In this document: piece after piece, positions 43,229-51,141 of the stretch
Layout of the letters: each line of letters starts with the position of its first letter
How positions within the stretch are numbered: position 1 is the stretch's first letter
Assembly (NCBI GenBank): GCA_020634165.1
Contig: JACKCF010000001.1
Span: 558,001 to 622,000 of the forward strand
DNA length: 64,000 bases
Direction of reading: 5' to 3'
From: Anaerolineaceae bacterium
GTDB taxonomy: Bacteria; Chloroflexota; Anaerolineae; Aggregatilineales; Phototrophicaceae
Position numbers and translations under genes: made by a program
The notes under the pieces: model-generated
What the model was told of the DNA's origin: nothing
The model's database searches: none
Seen by the model: the letters and a program-made list of their open reading frames with translations, nothing else

Positions 43229-45043
43229 ATGCAATCTAAAACAGCAGAAACGCTGTTTCCAGCAAAATCAGAAAGAAATATCGATCTTGAAGTTCGGACC
43301 TCGCAGCTAGAAACGATCTACGCTCAGAACGTCAATGCCTTTATCGGGCAACTTCTATCGGCTATCGTATGTGTCATTCTGGTCTGGCAAGTCGTGCCGA
43401 CCCTGTCAAACCTTATCTGGCTGGGTGTCGTGCTCTTGACGCAGACACTCCGCTATGTTCACTCGCTGCGGTTGAAAGCTCTCCCACGTCCGCTGAACGA
43501 TGCACAGGTCATATATTGGTTACGCTGGCACATTCTATTCACGTTTTTTACCGCCGCAACATGGAGCATTGGCGCGCTGATCCTGTGGCCGGATTCAATT
43601 TCCCACCAGGTGATTTATTTTGTGGTGGTCCTCTATACGATTGCAGCGGCCCTGGTAGGGCACTCCTCACACAAACTGTCTTATTCGATCTATGCCCTTA
43701 CCGCTTCCGTCCCGATTGCGCTGCGTTTTTTTGCAGCAGGTTCGCGAGACCATATTGCCTTTGGGGTTGCCATACTGATCGGTGTGGCGATGCTGCTGCG
43801 TATTGCTCAACGTAATAACAAGGCCAGTGTTCAGGCGCTGTGGCTCGGTGTCAATTATCGGGAACAGGCAGCAGTCCTTGCTGAAGAAAAATCGAGGGTC
43901 GAATCGCTCAATCAACAACTCATGCAACAAGCTCAGGCCCTGCGCCAGAGTGAAGCCCGCTTTCGCGCTTTATCAGAAGCCGCTTTTGAAGGCATCGCGA
44001 TTCATGACCAGGGCAGGATTCTGGATGCCAATCATTCAGCACTGGCGATGTTTGGTTTAGATACATCGGATTTGGAGGGCCTCACGATCCAAAGAATCGT
44101 CCCGCCAGAGTCGTTTGCTGTCGCGGCCAGACACATCGCAGAAGACTACGATCAGCCTTATGAGATTACAGGGCTGCGTAAAGATGGCACCACATTCCCG
44201 ATAGAGATACAGGCCAAGTCAATTGCGAATGATGGGGGCCGTGTGCGTGTGGTCGGCGTGCGTGATCTGACTGTGCGTAAGGAATTGGAGCGCCAGGCAT
44301 TGGAACTCAAGCTGGAACATGCCCGCGTCGAACTCTTAACCAAGTTCTTTGATAACGCTTCCCATGAATTCAGAACGCCGCTTTCCATTATCTCAGTTGC
44401 GACCCATCTAGTCGGTCGGGTAGGTAACGCCGAAAAGCGTCAGCAGAAGCTGGACGAAATCGATCAGCAAGTAGCTCGCATCAATGAGCTGGTCGATGGT
44501 CTCCAATTTATGCTCAAGCTGGATGTGGGCATGGATATGAATAGGGGGAAGGTGGATATCCATAGCCGAATAGAATACGTCGTGAATTCGCGGGCAGATA
44601 AAATCAAAAGCAAGCACCAGCAGCTTAATTTGCAGCTAGCTGGGGCTGCGATGCCCATATCAGGCGATGCTGAATTACTTGATGCAGCATTTGCCGCGAT
44701 TTTGGACAATGCGCTTCGCTACACGCCGGATGGCGGCACAATCTCGATAAAAACCTGGGCAGATGCGGATGCTGTCACCGTAAAATTCCAGGATAATGGC
44801 ATAGGCATGCCTGCCGACGTGCTCGACCGGATTTTTGAGCGGTTCTACCGTGCCGATGCAGCCCACAGTACATCAGGTTTTGGTATTGGTCTTTCCATTG
44901 CCAGGAGCATTATTGAGCTGCATAACGGGACTATCTCAGTAGAAAGTCATGAAGATTCTGGGTCAACCTTCACCATTGGTCTGCCACTGCTAGACAAGCT
45001 CACGTCGCCTCAAACTCAATCGCTGGAAGAACCAGTTAGCTAA
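43229..45043 (+). CDS. Membrane-bound PAS-domain sensor histidine kinase
   Basis: 604 residues. Five to six TM segments (about residues 30-190), a short coiled coil, PAS domain (SEARFRALSEAAFEGIAIHD onwards, about 235-345), HisKA with phospho-acceptor His379 in DNASHEFRTPLS, and HATPase domain with N-box DNALRYTPDGG, G1 DNGIGMP, F-box FERFYRAD and G2 GFGIGLSIARSI. It senses a signal, autophosphorylates and passes phosphate to a response regulator. No response regulator gene is next to it, so it is an orphan here. A palindrome lies just upstream. Confidence 0.93.
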   Translation: MQSKTAETLFPAKSERNIDLEVRTSQLETIYAQNVNAFIGQLLSAIVCVILVWQVVPTLSNLIWLGVVLLTQTLRYVHSLRLKALPRPLNDAQVIYWLRWHILFTFFTAATWSIGALILWPDSISHQVIYFVVVLYTIAAALVGHSSHKLSYSIYALTASVPIALRFFAAGSRDHIAFGVAILIGVAMLLRIAQRNNKASVQALWLGVNYREQAAVLAEEKSRVESLNQQLMQQAQALRQSEARFRALSEAAFEGIAIHDQGRILDANHSALAMFGLDTSDLEGLTIQRIVPPESFAVAARHIAEDYDQPYEITGLRKDGTTFPIEIQAKSIANDGGRVRVVGVRDLTVRKELERQALELKLEHARVELLTKFFDNASHEFRTPLSIISVATHLVGRVGNAEKRQQKLDEIDQQVARINELVDGLQFMLKLDVGMDMNRGKVDIHSRIEYVVNSRADKIKSKHQQLNLQLAGAAMPISGDAELLDAAFAAILDNALRYTPDGGTISIKTWADADAVTVKFQDNGIGMPADVLDRIFERFYRADAAHSTSGFGIGLSIARSIIELHNGTISVESHEDSGSTFTIGLPLLDKLTSPQTQSLEEPVS

Positions 45044-45054
45044 ATGGAATCCAA

Positions 45055-45786
45055 TTATAAATCCTGCTTTTGCGGCAGCATCACCAGATCGCGAATCGTG
45101 ACATGCGGTGGCTGAGACAGCATGAAGGCCACCGCATGCGCCACATCCTCCGAAGTGAGGAAGGTGCGCTCTTGCTGTGATACGCGCTCAATCTCTGCTG
45201 GATCGTGATAGCCCCACAATTCATTGGCGACCGCGCCCGGTGCAATCGCGCCCACACGGATGCCAAATGGGGCGACCTGTCGCCGCAGTGTATGCACAAA
45301 TCCCTGGATGGCATGTTTAGAGGCGCTGTAGATCGGTTCCCAGTGGATGTCGATATGCCCGGAAATCGAACTGGTAATCAGAATATCGCCTGAACCGCGT
45401 TCACGCATGTGCGGAATCACGGCATGGGCACAGCGGAACACCGCATCGACGTTGATCGTCAACAGATTGGACCAGGCTTCAGGGTCGCCTTCATAGACTT
45501 TGCCTGGGATATAGATGCCAGCGTTAGCGAACATCACGTCAATCTGCCCGAAAGTGTCCAGCGTTTGCTGCACCATATGGTTGATGTCGGCTGGTTGGGT
45601 CATATCAGCTTTGACGACCAGCGTCGGAGTATCCAACGCATCGGCAATAGCCTGCATCTTATCCACTGAACGCGCCGCCAATGTCAGTTTGCAGCCATAT
45701 TGGGCCAATAGTCGCGCCACCGCCGCGCCAATGCCGCTGCTCGCTCCGGTGATAATCACTACTTTGCCATCAAGAGAATTTTGCAT
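45055..45786 (-). CDS. Short-chain dehydrogenase/reductase (classical SDR)
   Basis: 243 residues. TGASSGIG (13-20) binds NAD(P); NAG (88-90), catalytic Ser139/140, Tyr153 and Lys157 (PIYSASKH) are in place. It oxidises or reduces an alcohol/carbonyl of unknown identity. The Arg pair in AARSVDK after beta2 favours NADP. GAGATGGTG precedes the ATG. It is tail to tail with the histidine kinase, 11 bp apart. Confidence 0.9.
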   Translation of the reverse strand: MQNSLDGKVVIITGASSGIGAAVARLLAQYGCKLTLAARSVDKMQAIADALDTPTLVVKADMTQPADINHMVQQTLDTFGQIDVMFANAGIYIPGKVYEGDPEAWSNLLTINVDAVFRCAHAVIPHMRERGSGDILITSSISGHIDIHWEPIYSASKHAIQGFVHTLRRQVAPFGIRVGAIAPGAVANELWGYHDPAEIERVSQQERTFLTSEDVAHAVAFMLSQPPHVTIRDLVMLPQKQDL

Positions 45787-45880
45787 AAGTCACCATCTCT
45801 AAGAATATTTTTGCATAGTGTATAAGCTGGCTATTCTAGCGTTTGATGGCACCATCTGTCGAAGGTTCACTGCGTCCTGT

Positions 45881-45909
45881 TTGCGAAGGTGGACTTTCCC
45901 CACTACAAT
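45881..45909 (+). promoter_or_regulatory. Promoter of the riboswitch leader
   Basis: TTGCGA (45881-45886), 17-nt spacer, TACAAT (45904-45909). The predicted start near 45916 is just before the 5' strand of the riboswitch's closing stem. Confidence 0.55.
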
Positions 45910-45918
45910 AGCCCGATC

Positions 45919-46079
45919 AACTCATGTGTAGCTAGGGTTCCGCTGATTGTTCAGGTCCGGTCCGAGCGCTACGAAACGCCGCTTTTACTTAATATCCTCC
46001 GGCAGACACCTAAAGAATTAAAAGATCAGGGGGGATGGGTTGGTGTGTATTCGCGTACCACCAATTAGGAGTATCCCTC
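45919..46079 (+). ncRNA. ykkC-class riboswitch leader with translational switch
   Basis: The 5' part matches the conserved core of ykkC (guanidine-I and related) riboswitches: GCTAGGGTTCCG (45931-45942), a hairpin CTGA-TTGT-TCAG, then GGTCCGGTCCGAGCG (45954-45968), a stem GCCG/CGGC (45978-45981/46000-46003), and GACACC. The closing stem would be AACTCAT (45919-45925) with ATGGGTT (46035-46041). The 3' core (AAAGATCAGGGGGGAT) departs from the guanidine-I consensus, so the ligand is uncertain. An alternative hairpin pairs GGTTGGTG (46038-46045) with CACCAATT (46059-46066) and GGGGGAT (46030-46036) with ATCCCTC (46073-46079), enclosing AGGAG (46067-46071). It is incompatible with the closing stem, predicting ligand-on translation of the gene at 46080. 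Confidence 0.6.
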
Positions 46080-46940
46080 ATGTCACAATTTGCCATTGGC
46101 CTCGTTTTGCTGTCGGCTGTTTTACATGCTCTGTGGAATTTCATCGCCAAGCGCGCCATCGGCGGGACTAGTTTTGTCTGGTTGTTCAGCGTCATTGAAG
46201 CCACGCTCTATCTACCCGTCCTTTTCTATTTTCTGTTCATCGCCCAGGTTGATATTGGCCTGCCTGTCGTGATCTTTATGGCAGGCAGCGGTCTGCTGCA
46301 CTTGCTCTACTTTGTGCTGCTCAGTAAGGGCTATCAGGTTGGGGATTTGTCGCTGGTCTATCCACTGGCGCGCGCCATCGGCCCCCTGATTTCGACCTTT
46401 GCTGCCATTTTGCTATTCCAGGAACGTCCGACTTTGTTGGCGTTTATAGGCGGCTTACTGGTGTGTGGTGGCGTCTTCTGGCTGACTGGCGATCCGCGTA
46501 AATTGCGTAAACACGACGCCTTGCCAGGTGTCACCTTTGCAGGGCTAACCGGTTTGTCGATAGCGGCTTACACGCTCTGGGATTCATACGCCGTTAGCCA
46601 GATGGCGATTGCGCCGCTGATGTTCCAGAGTGGATACGGCATATCGCGCGTCATCCTCCTCACGCCCATAGCTCTGCGCGATTGGCCCTCTGTGCAGCGC
46701 ACCTGGGATCACGACAAGTGGAAAGCGGCTTCGGTCGCTGTCCTGAGTTCGTTGGCCTATGTCCTGATTCTGATCGCCTTGTCTTTCAACCCGGTGAGTT
46801 ATGTCGCGCCGATGCGCGTCATCAGCACCCTGATAGGCGTAGCACTCGGTGCTAGCCTGCTCAAGGAGGGTGATGTTACGCGGCGGCTGGTTGCCGCTGC
46901 TGTGATGGTGATTGGGGTGTTCGCCCTCAGTCTGGGCTAG
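46080..46940 (+). CDS. EamA/DMT-superfamily transporter under riboswitch control
   Basis: 286 residues from ATG 46080, with AGGAG 8 nt upstream; the frame is open to 46035 but that part is riboswitch. About ten TM helices in two similar halves, as in EamA exporters (opening LVLLSAVLHALWNFIAKRAI, then LVYPLARAIGPLISTFAAIL closing the first half). Family members export amino acids, metabolites or toxic cations. The upstream ykkC-class element suggests export of guanidine or a nucleotide-linked metabolite; the link is inference. Its stop codon overlaps that of the HEAT-repeat gene in a shared CTAG. Confidence 0.85.
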   Translation: MSQFAIGLVLLSAVLHALWNFIAKRAIGGTSFVWLFSVIEATLYLPVLFYFLFIAQVDIGLPVVIFMAGSGLLHLLYFVLLSKGYQVGDLSLVYPLARAIGPLISTFAAILLFQERPTLLAFIGGLLVCGGVFWLTGDPRKLRKHDALPGVTFAGLTGLSIAAYTLWDSYAVSQMAIAPLMFQSGYGISRVILLTPIALRDWPSVQRTWDHDKWKAASVAVLSSLAYVLILIALSFNPVSYVAPMRVISTLIGVALGASLLKEGDVTRRLVAAAVMVIGVFALSLG

Positions 46941-48403
46941 CCCTGGTTATGATGTGACATCCAGTGGGCGATGGTAGCCATCGCCCCATGACTGCCGAGC
47001 GCATTTAGCGCCTGTAACACATACCGCGCCATCGCCTCATCTTCTTCGTTCAGCCGGATTTGCAATGTCGCCAGGGCACGCTCGTCCGGCTGCTGGATGA
47101 GGGCAATCAAAGCCCCACTGCGTACGAGCAGTTCGTCATCTTGCAGCGCCATGAGCACAATCTGGAAGGCTTCATCTTCCCGTTGAATGCGCCACAGGGC
47201 CATTGCAGCGCCATAGCGAACGCGCTTGTTCTTGCTGTTTAGTACCTGTTGCAGCAGTGGGACCACTGGCTTGCCGATGGTCGTTAGGGCCGCCACCGCT
47301 TGGCTCCACACGCCAGCGTCGGGATCAGCCAGCGCCATCATGAGCTTCGGACCGGCGTCAGGGTGGCCAATCTGCCCCAATGCGCGCGCCGCTCCCTGCC
47401 GAATTGGGGGTGGTCCCTGTTGCAGCGCGATGGTCAACTGGTGAACAGCCTGTGGGCCAATCCGCACCAACTGGCCGATAGCACCTTCAACCGTTTCTTT
47501 ATTGGGCAGTCCCAGCAGGTTGATTAGTCGCCCAATCTGATATGGACGCAGTTTTTCTGATGCAATTGGCTGCCATTCCTGGAGTGCTTTAAAAGCTTCC
47601 TCAGACCCTAGTGAGGGGATGATCTCAGCCACGTACTCACATACGAAAACATGCGATCCCTTGCCATCCCCCACAATATCGAAGTCGTTCAGTTTGGGCA
47701 GCAGTTGCGGAACAATGCGCTCGTCACCTGTGAGTTCTACCAGCTTACCCAGCGACCAGATGGCTTTGCCGCGCACAGCCGGCACAGGGTCGTCAAGCAC
47801 AGGGAACAGTGGTTCAACGGCGCGTTCATCACCGAGTTGGCCCAGTGCCCAGGCGGCGTTCCCGCGCAGATCATCATTTTTGGCGGTCAGCAGCGCCAGC
47901 AGCGGCTCAAGCGCCCGTTCATCAGCGATGGCTCCCAGCGCCCAGGCGGCATTGCTGCGAATGACGGGGTCTTTATGTTTGAGTTGTTCCAGCAGTGGAT
48001 CAACAGCGCGTGGATGGCGGCTGGTCCCCAGCAGGTAAATCACGCGGTTGCGCACCCACACCGCCCGATCATCGAGCGCCTCAATCAGCGGGTCGATGGC
48101 GCGTTCATTGCCAATCTGCGCCAGGGCGACCGCCGCCCGTTCGCGCACAATATCCTGCTCATCATTTCTCAGCAGCTCAATCAATGGCTCGATAGCTGCC
48201 GCTGCCTGATTTTCACCCAGGCCCGTAGCCGCATTCGCCCGAACAGTGCCATCCTCATCTGAGAGCGCGGTCAGCAGCGGTTGGATCACACGCGCGTCTT
48301 TCATCCGGCTGAGTGCAATGGCCGCCTGCTGGCGCAGACTGGGTTCGTCGCTGTCGAGCAGGCTAATGAGCGTATCGAGGTCAGGCTGGTTCTGGGGCAT
48401 CAT
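46937..48403 (-). CDS. HEAT-repeat protein
   Basis: 488 residues made almost wholly of ~31-residue HEAT/PBS-lyase-like repeats, about fifteen, with the pattern (D)xRVxxNAAxALGxLGDERAVEPL (for example DDLRGNAAWALGQLGDERAV). No catalytic motif. It forms a curved solenoid that binds partner proteins, as in phycobilin lyase-like and regulatory scaffolds. Its ATG overlaps the stop of the smaller HEAT gene by 4 bp, so the two are coupled and may form one scaffold. Partner unknown. Confidence 0.9.
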   Translation of the reverse strand: MMPQNQPDLDTLISLLDSDEPSLRQQAAIALSRMKDARVIQPLLTALSDEDGTVRANAATGLGENQAAAAIEPLIELLRNDEQDIVRERAAVALAQIGNERAIDPLIEALDDRAVWVRNRVIYLLGTSRHPRAVDPLLEQLKHKDPVIRSNAAWALGAIADERALEPLLALLTAKNDDLRGNAAWALGQLGDERAVEPLFPVLDDPVPAVRGKAIWSLGKLVELTGDERIVPQLLPKLNDFDIVGDGKGSHVFVCEYVAEIIPSLGSEEAFKALQEWQPIASEKLRPYQIGRLINLLGLPNKETVEGAIGQLVRIGPQAVHQLTIALQQGPPPIRQGAARALGQIGHPDAGPKLMMALADPDAGVWSQAVAALTTIGKPVVPLLQQVLNSKNKRVRYGAAMALWRIQREDEAFQIVLMALQDDELLVRSGALIALIQQPDERALATLQIRLNEEDEAMARYVLQALNALGSHGAMATIAHWMSHHNQG

Positions 48404-49020
48404 TCCGGTTGATCTTCCTGTTGATTGGGTAGGGCGGCCAGCGCCGCGTCAGTGCCGATCTTGTGCAGGGCTTTTTCGGCGGTTTTGCGCACCGCGATGT
48501 CGTCATCATCGAGTGCTTTCGTTAGAGCAGGCACGGATCGCTCATCGGCCAACCGCATGAGCGTATGCACCACCCGTCGCCGAATCTCCATAGGGCCATT
48601 CAGCAATAGGTCATTGAGCAATGGCACACCCTCGTGATGTTCGCCTTGTCCGAGAGCCATGATCGCATAATCACGTCCGGCGAAATCAAGCGCCTCGTTG
48701 CCTGCAAGTTGCAAAAGTTCCGGCATGATGGCCTTGCGATGGGCATATTTCAGCAGCCAGGATACCACGCGGTGTCGCACCTGTGGCGCGCGATCTTTGA
48801 GCATGCCGACGATAGCGACCGCGCTGACATCATCATTAATCGCCGATAGTGCCCGAACTGCCGCCCGCCGAACGTCTGCATCCTCGTCGCTAAGGGCGCC
48901 AATCAGCGCATCTCGGCTGCGCGTGTCAGCGAGTTCCATCAGTGCGAGGGCCGCCGATTGCCGTATTGCTGCATCCGGTGCTTGCAGTTGTTCGATTAGT
49001 TCATTGAGCGAAACGGTCAT
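48400..49020 (-). CDS. HEAT-repeat protein, smaller
   Basis: 206 residues of about six HEAT repeats (IRQSAALALMELADTRSRDA, DDIAVRKTAEKALHKIGTDA). Soluble, no signal. Overlaps the start of the larger HEAT gene by 4 bp and starts 3 bp after the methyltransferase-like gene, making a three-gene minus-strand operon. It looks like a split or duplicated version of the neighbouring scaffold. Confidence 0.88.
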   Translation of the reverse strand: MTVSLNELIEQLQAPDAAIRQSAALALMELADTRSRDALIGALSDEDADVRRAAVRALSAINDDVSAVAIVGMLKDRAPQVRHRVVSWLLKYAHRKAIMPELLQLAGNEALDFAGRDYAIMALGQGEHHEGVPLLNDLLLNGPMEIRRRVVHTLMRLADERSVPALTKALDDDDIAVRKTAEKALHKIGTDAALAALPNQQEDQPE

Positions 49021-49023
49021 AAT

Positions 49024-49485
49024 CTATAAATTGATACCTGGGAAAAAACGCCCCGTCCGCGTCATGTAGGCGGCATATTCCGGGAACGCGATTTTGAGCA
49101 GATTTTCTTCATAGCGCGATTTCACGCTGAACAGGGCATACAGTGCGATGGCCAATAACGCGGTCACAATATGCCCCTGGAACACGGCCACGCCAAACGC
49201 ACCCAGCAGTACGCCTGTATAAATCGGGTGGCGCACCCAGCGATACAACCCACTGGTGATGAGGCCGCCAGTCTCCTTCGGAATCGGGACCACGTTCGGC
49301 AGTTGGCGATTGGCGCGTTGATGCTCGTAAATGGCATACAGCGCCACCGCGAACCCCGCAACCACCATGACAGCACCCAGCACCCGCGTGATGTTGTTCC
49401 CGTACTTAGGCAGCAGCAACAGCGCCACTGCTTCCAGCCCCAGCAGCGTAAATTGAATGACAACCAGCGTCGCAGCTTTACTCAT
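49024..49485 (-). CDS. Isoprenylcysteine methyltransferase-like membrane protein
   Basis: 153 residues, four TM segments. TSGLYRWVRHPIYTGVLLGA is the conserved R-H-P-x-Y-x-G motif of the ICMT/PEMT/NnrU group, and a C-terminal EENLLKIAFPEYAAYMTRTG is typical of the SAM-binding end. Such proteins methylate small or membrane-bound substrates with S-adenosylmethionine. Bacteria do not prenylate proteins in the eukaryotic way, so the substrate is unknown. First gene of the HEAT operon. Confidence 0.85.
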   Translation of the reverse strand: MSKAATLVVIQFTLLGLEAVALLLLPKYGNNITRVLGAVMVVAGFAVALYAIYEHQRANRQLPNVVPIPKETGGLITSGLYRWVRHPIYTGVLLGAFGVAVFQGHIVTALLAIALYALFSVKSRYEENLLKIAFPEYAAYMTRTGRFFPGINL

Positions 49486-49544
49486 AAATACCCTGAAATG
49501 ATCTCAAATAACGTCCCATTCTTAGCCTCTCAAATCCCTTAAGA

Positions 49545-49588
49545 GGCATCCTTCCTCCTTCGGGGGAAGGACTGAGGATGGGGGTCCG
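49545..49588. repeat. Palindromic intergenic repeat
   Basis: GGCATCCTTCC and GGAAGGACTGAGGATG arms around CTCCTTCGGGG, almost identical to 19281-19325. It lies between divergent genes, before the ICMT-like and Lgt-like genes. Confidence 0.7.
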
Positions 49589-49682
49589 GTCATGTTAGTT
49601 CAATTGACACATTATAAACCACCCAACGCCCCATTCCAGCCGACAATTGACATCCTCCTATGCAGCGCTCATACTCCCGCCC

Positions 49683-50447
49683 ATGATTCCCCGTGAAATT
49701 TCCTTCCTCTTTTTCCGCTGGCAGACCTACAGCGCCGCCATTTTGCTGGCGCTGCTCATAACCTGCCTCTGGCTGATCTGGCGCGCACCTGCGGGTCAGC
49801 GTCGGGTAACAGGTGATGTTCTGCTGGCGGGATTGCTCGGCGGTGTGCTGTTGGCTAGAGTGGGTCATGTCTGGTTGTGTTGGGCCTATTTTAAGGACCA
49901 CCAGGCGGAAATCATCCAACTGAGTGCAGGCGGCCTCGATTGGCACGGCGCGTTTTTCGGCGCGCTGATGGCATCGGCGGCGGTTGCTTACTGGCGCAAA
50001 CTCGATCATGGGACGCTGCTTTCTCGTATCAGCTTCGCCGTTCCACTGATTGGCAAAGCGACCTGGGTTGGTTGTGCGGCGGTGGGATGTGCCTACGGTG
50101 CGGAAGTCGCTCACCTGTATGATTATCCGGCAGGCATGGCCTGGATTGGCCCCGACATCTACGGTCTGGAAGCGGCTCGATTCAATGTGCAGGGCCTGGG
50201 AGCCTTGGCGGCGCTGATTTTGCTGGCCATCGCGCTGATGCTCCAATGGCGCGGCTGGCTGATCCGCACGCGCTTCTGGTTGATTCTGCTGATGTGGTCG
50301 CTGGTGGTGTTCAGCCTGGGCTTTTTGCGCGGCGACCATGCCGAAATGGCCTACAGCTTGCGCCAGGATCAATGGTTGGATGTGGCGACCGCACTATTCG
50401 CTTTCCTCATGATTTGGGTGGCACTTCTGCGCCGAAGTTCCGCGTGA
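49683..50447 (+). CDS. Prolipoprotein diacylglyceryl transferase-like membrane protein
   Basis: 254 residues from ATG 49683; an earlier in-frame ATG at 49647 is possible and neither has a clear ribosome binding site. About seven TM segments. LAGLLGGVLLARVGHVWL and AGGLDWHGAFFGALMAS mirror the Lgt motif with the essential His-Gly, and VGCAAVGCAYGAEV corresponds to the RIGCFLAGCCYG segment of Lgt, but the strictly conserved GRxGNFIN motif is replaced. It is therefore a divergent relative that may not be a true lipoprotein modifier. Its last 41 bp overlap the Lrp gene on the other strand. Confidence 0.65.
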   Translation: MIPREISFLFFRWQTYSAAILLALLITCLWLIWRAPAGQRRVTGDVLLAGLLGGVLLARVGHVWLCWAYFKDHQAEIIQLSAGGLDWHGAFFGALMASAAVAYWRKLDHGTLLSRISFAVPLIGKATWVGCAAVGCAYGAEVAHLYDYPAGMAWIGPDIYGLEAARFNVQGLGALAALILLAIALMLQWRGWLIRTRFWLILLMWSLVVFSLGFLRGDHAEMAYSLRQDQWLDVATALFAFLMIWVALLRRSSA

Positions 50448-50925
50448 TGGGTGCATTTTCCGCGACAACATCCGTCACAATCGCCGTCGTCGTCATGCAG
50501 ATGCCATGAAATCGCTCGCACAACTGCCACAATTCTTCGATGTTGGGTACGGCCACTTTGATGATATAAGCATCGTTTCCCAGCACACGATAGCTGTCGA
50601 TCACGTAGGGCATGCTCTCAACCACGCGTCGGACTTTGGGGTTATTCTCCTGGGTTGCGATACGGATTAGCGCCACAATCGGGTAGCCAACCTGCCTGGG
50701 ATTGACCACTGCATGATAGCTTTGGATGATGTGCGCGTCCTCTAATTTACGCATACGTTCCTGCACCGCTGGCGATGACAATCCCACCCGCCGACCCAAC
50801 TCAGCATAGGAAATACGGGCATCGGCTTGCAGCTCTCGCAGGATGTCCCAATCGGTCTTATCGAGGTGTTTGTGGGCGCTCTCATGGCCCTCGTGATGCG
50901 GCTCTTTTGAATCAAATCCAGACAT
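50407..50925 (-). CDS. Lrp/AsnC-family transcriptional regulator
   Basis: 172 residues. Helix-turn-helix about residues 25-75 (LDKTDWDILRELQADARISY, then ELGRRVGLSSPAVQERMRKL), then the RAM ligand-binding domain (VVNPRQVGYPIVALIRIAT, NDAYIIKVAV). The first ~20 residues add a His/Glu-rich extension (HHEGHESAHKH) not usual in the family. It probably senses an amino acid and regulates the divergent EamA exporter at 51142. Between them, ATGTGATA (50979-50986) and TATCATACAT (51003-51012) form an imperfect dyad that could be its operator. Confidence 0.9.
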   Translation of the reverse strand: MSGFDSKEPHHEGHESAHKHLDKTDWDILRELQADARISYAELGRRVGLSSPAVQERMRKLEDAHIIQSYHAVVNPRQVGYPIVALIRIATQENNPKVRRVVESMPYVIDSYRVLGNDAYIIKVAVPNIEELWQLCERFHGICMTTTAIVTDVVAENAPITRNFGAEVPPKS

Positions 50926-51141
50926 GAAAATCTGCCTTCGATTTTAAAGTCAACCCCGCCGGAAACTGTTGAACTCGCATGTGATAAATGGCGGATTTCA
51001 CCTATCATACATGTAAATCCCAAGGATCAAAACAACAGATCAGCGCGACAACCTGGCGAAGAAACCGCATGCCAGGTGATGGGATTTGAGTTGTCTTTTG
51101 TCTGTTTTTGCAATGAATACCGACCATTGAGGAGCAGAACG

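Noticed and set aside
9147..46016. Identical 13-mer CAGACACCTAAAG before the isomerase gene and inside the riboswitch
   Set aside because: With 64 kb compared with itself, many 13-base matches are expected by chance, and the rest of the riboswitch core is missing at the first site.
50979..51012. Lrp operator between the divergent Lrp and EamA genes
   Set aside because: The dyad is imperfect, with an insertion in one arm; kept only as a remark under the regulator.
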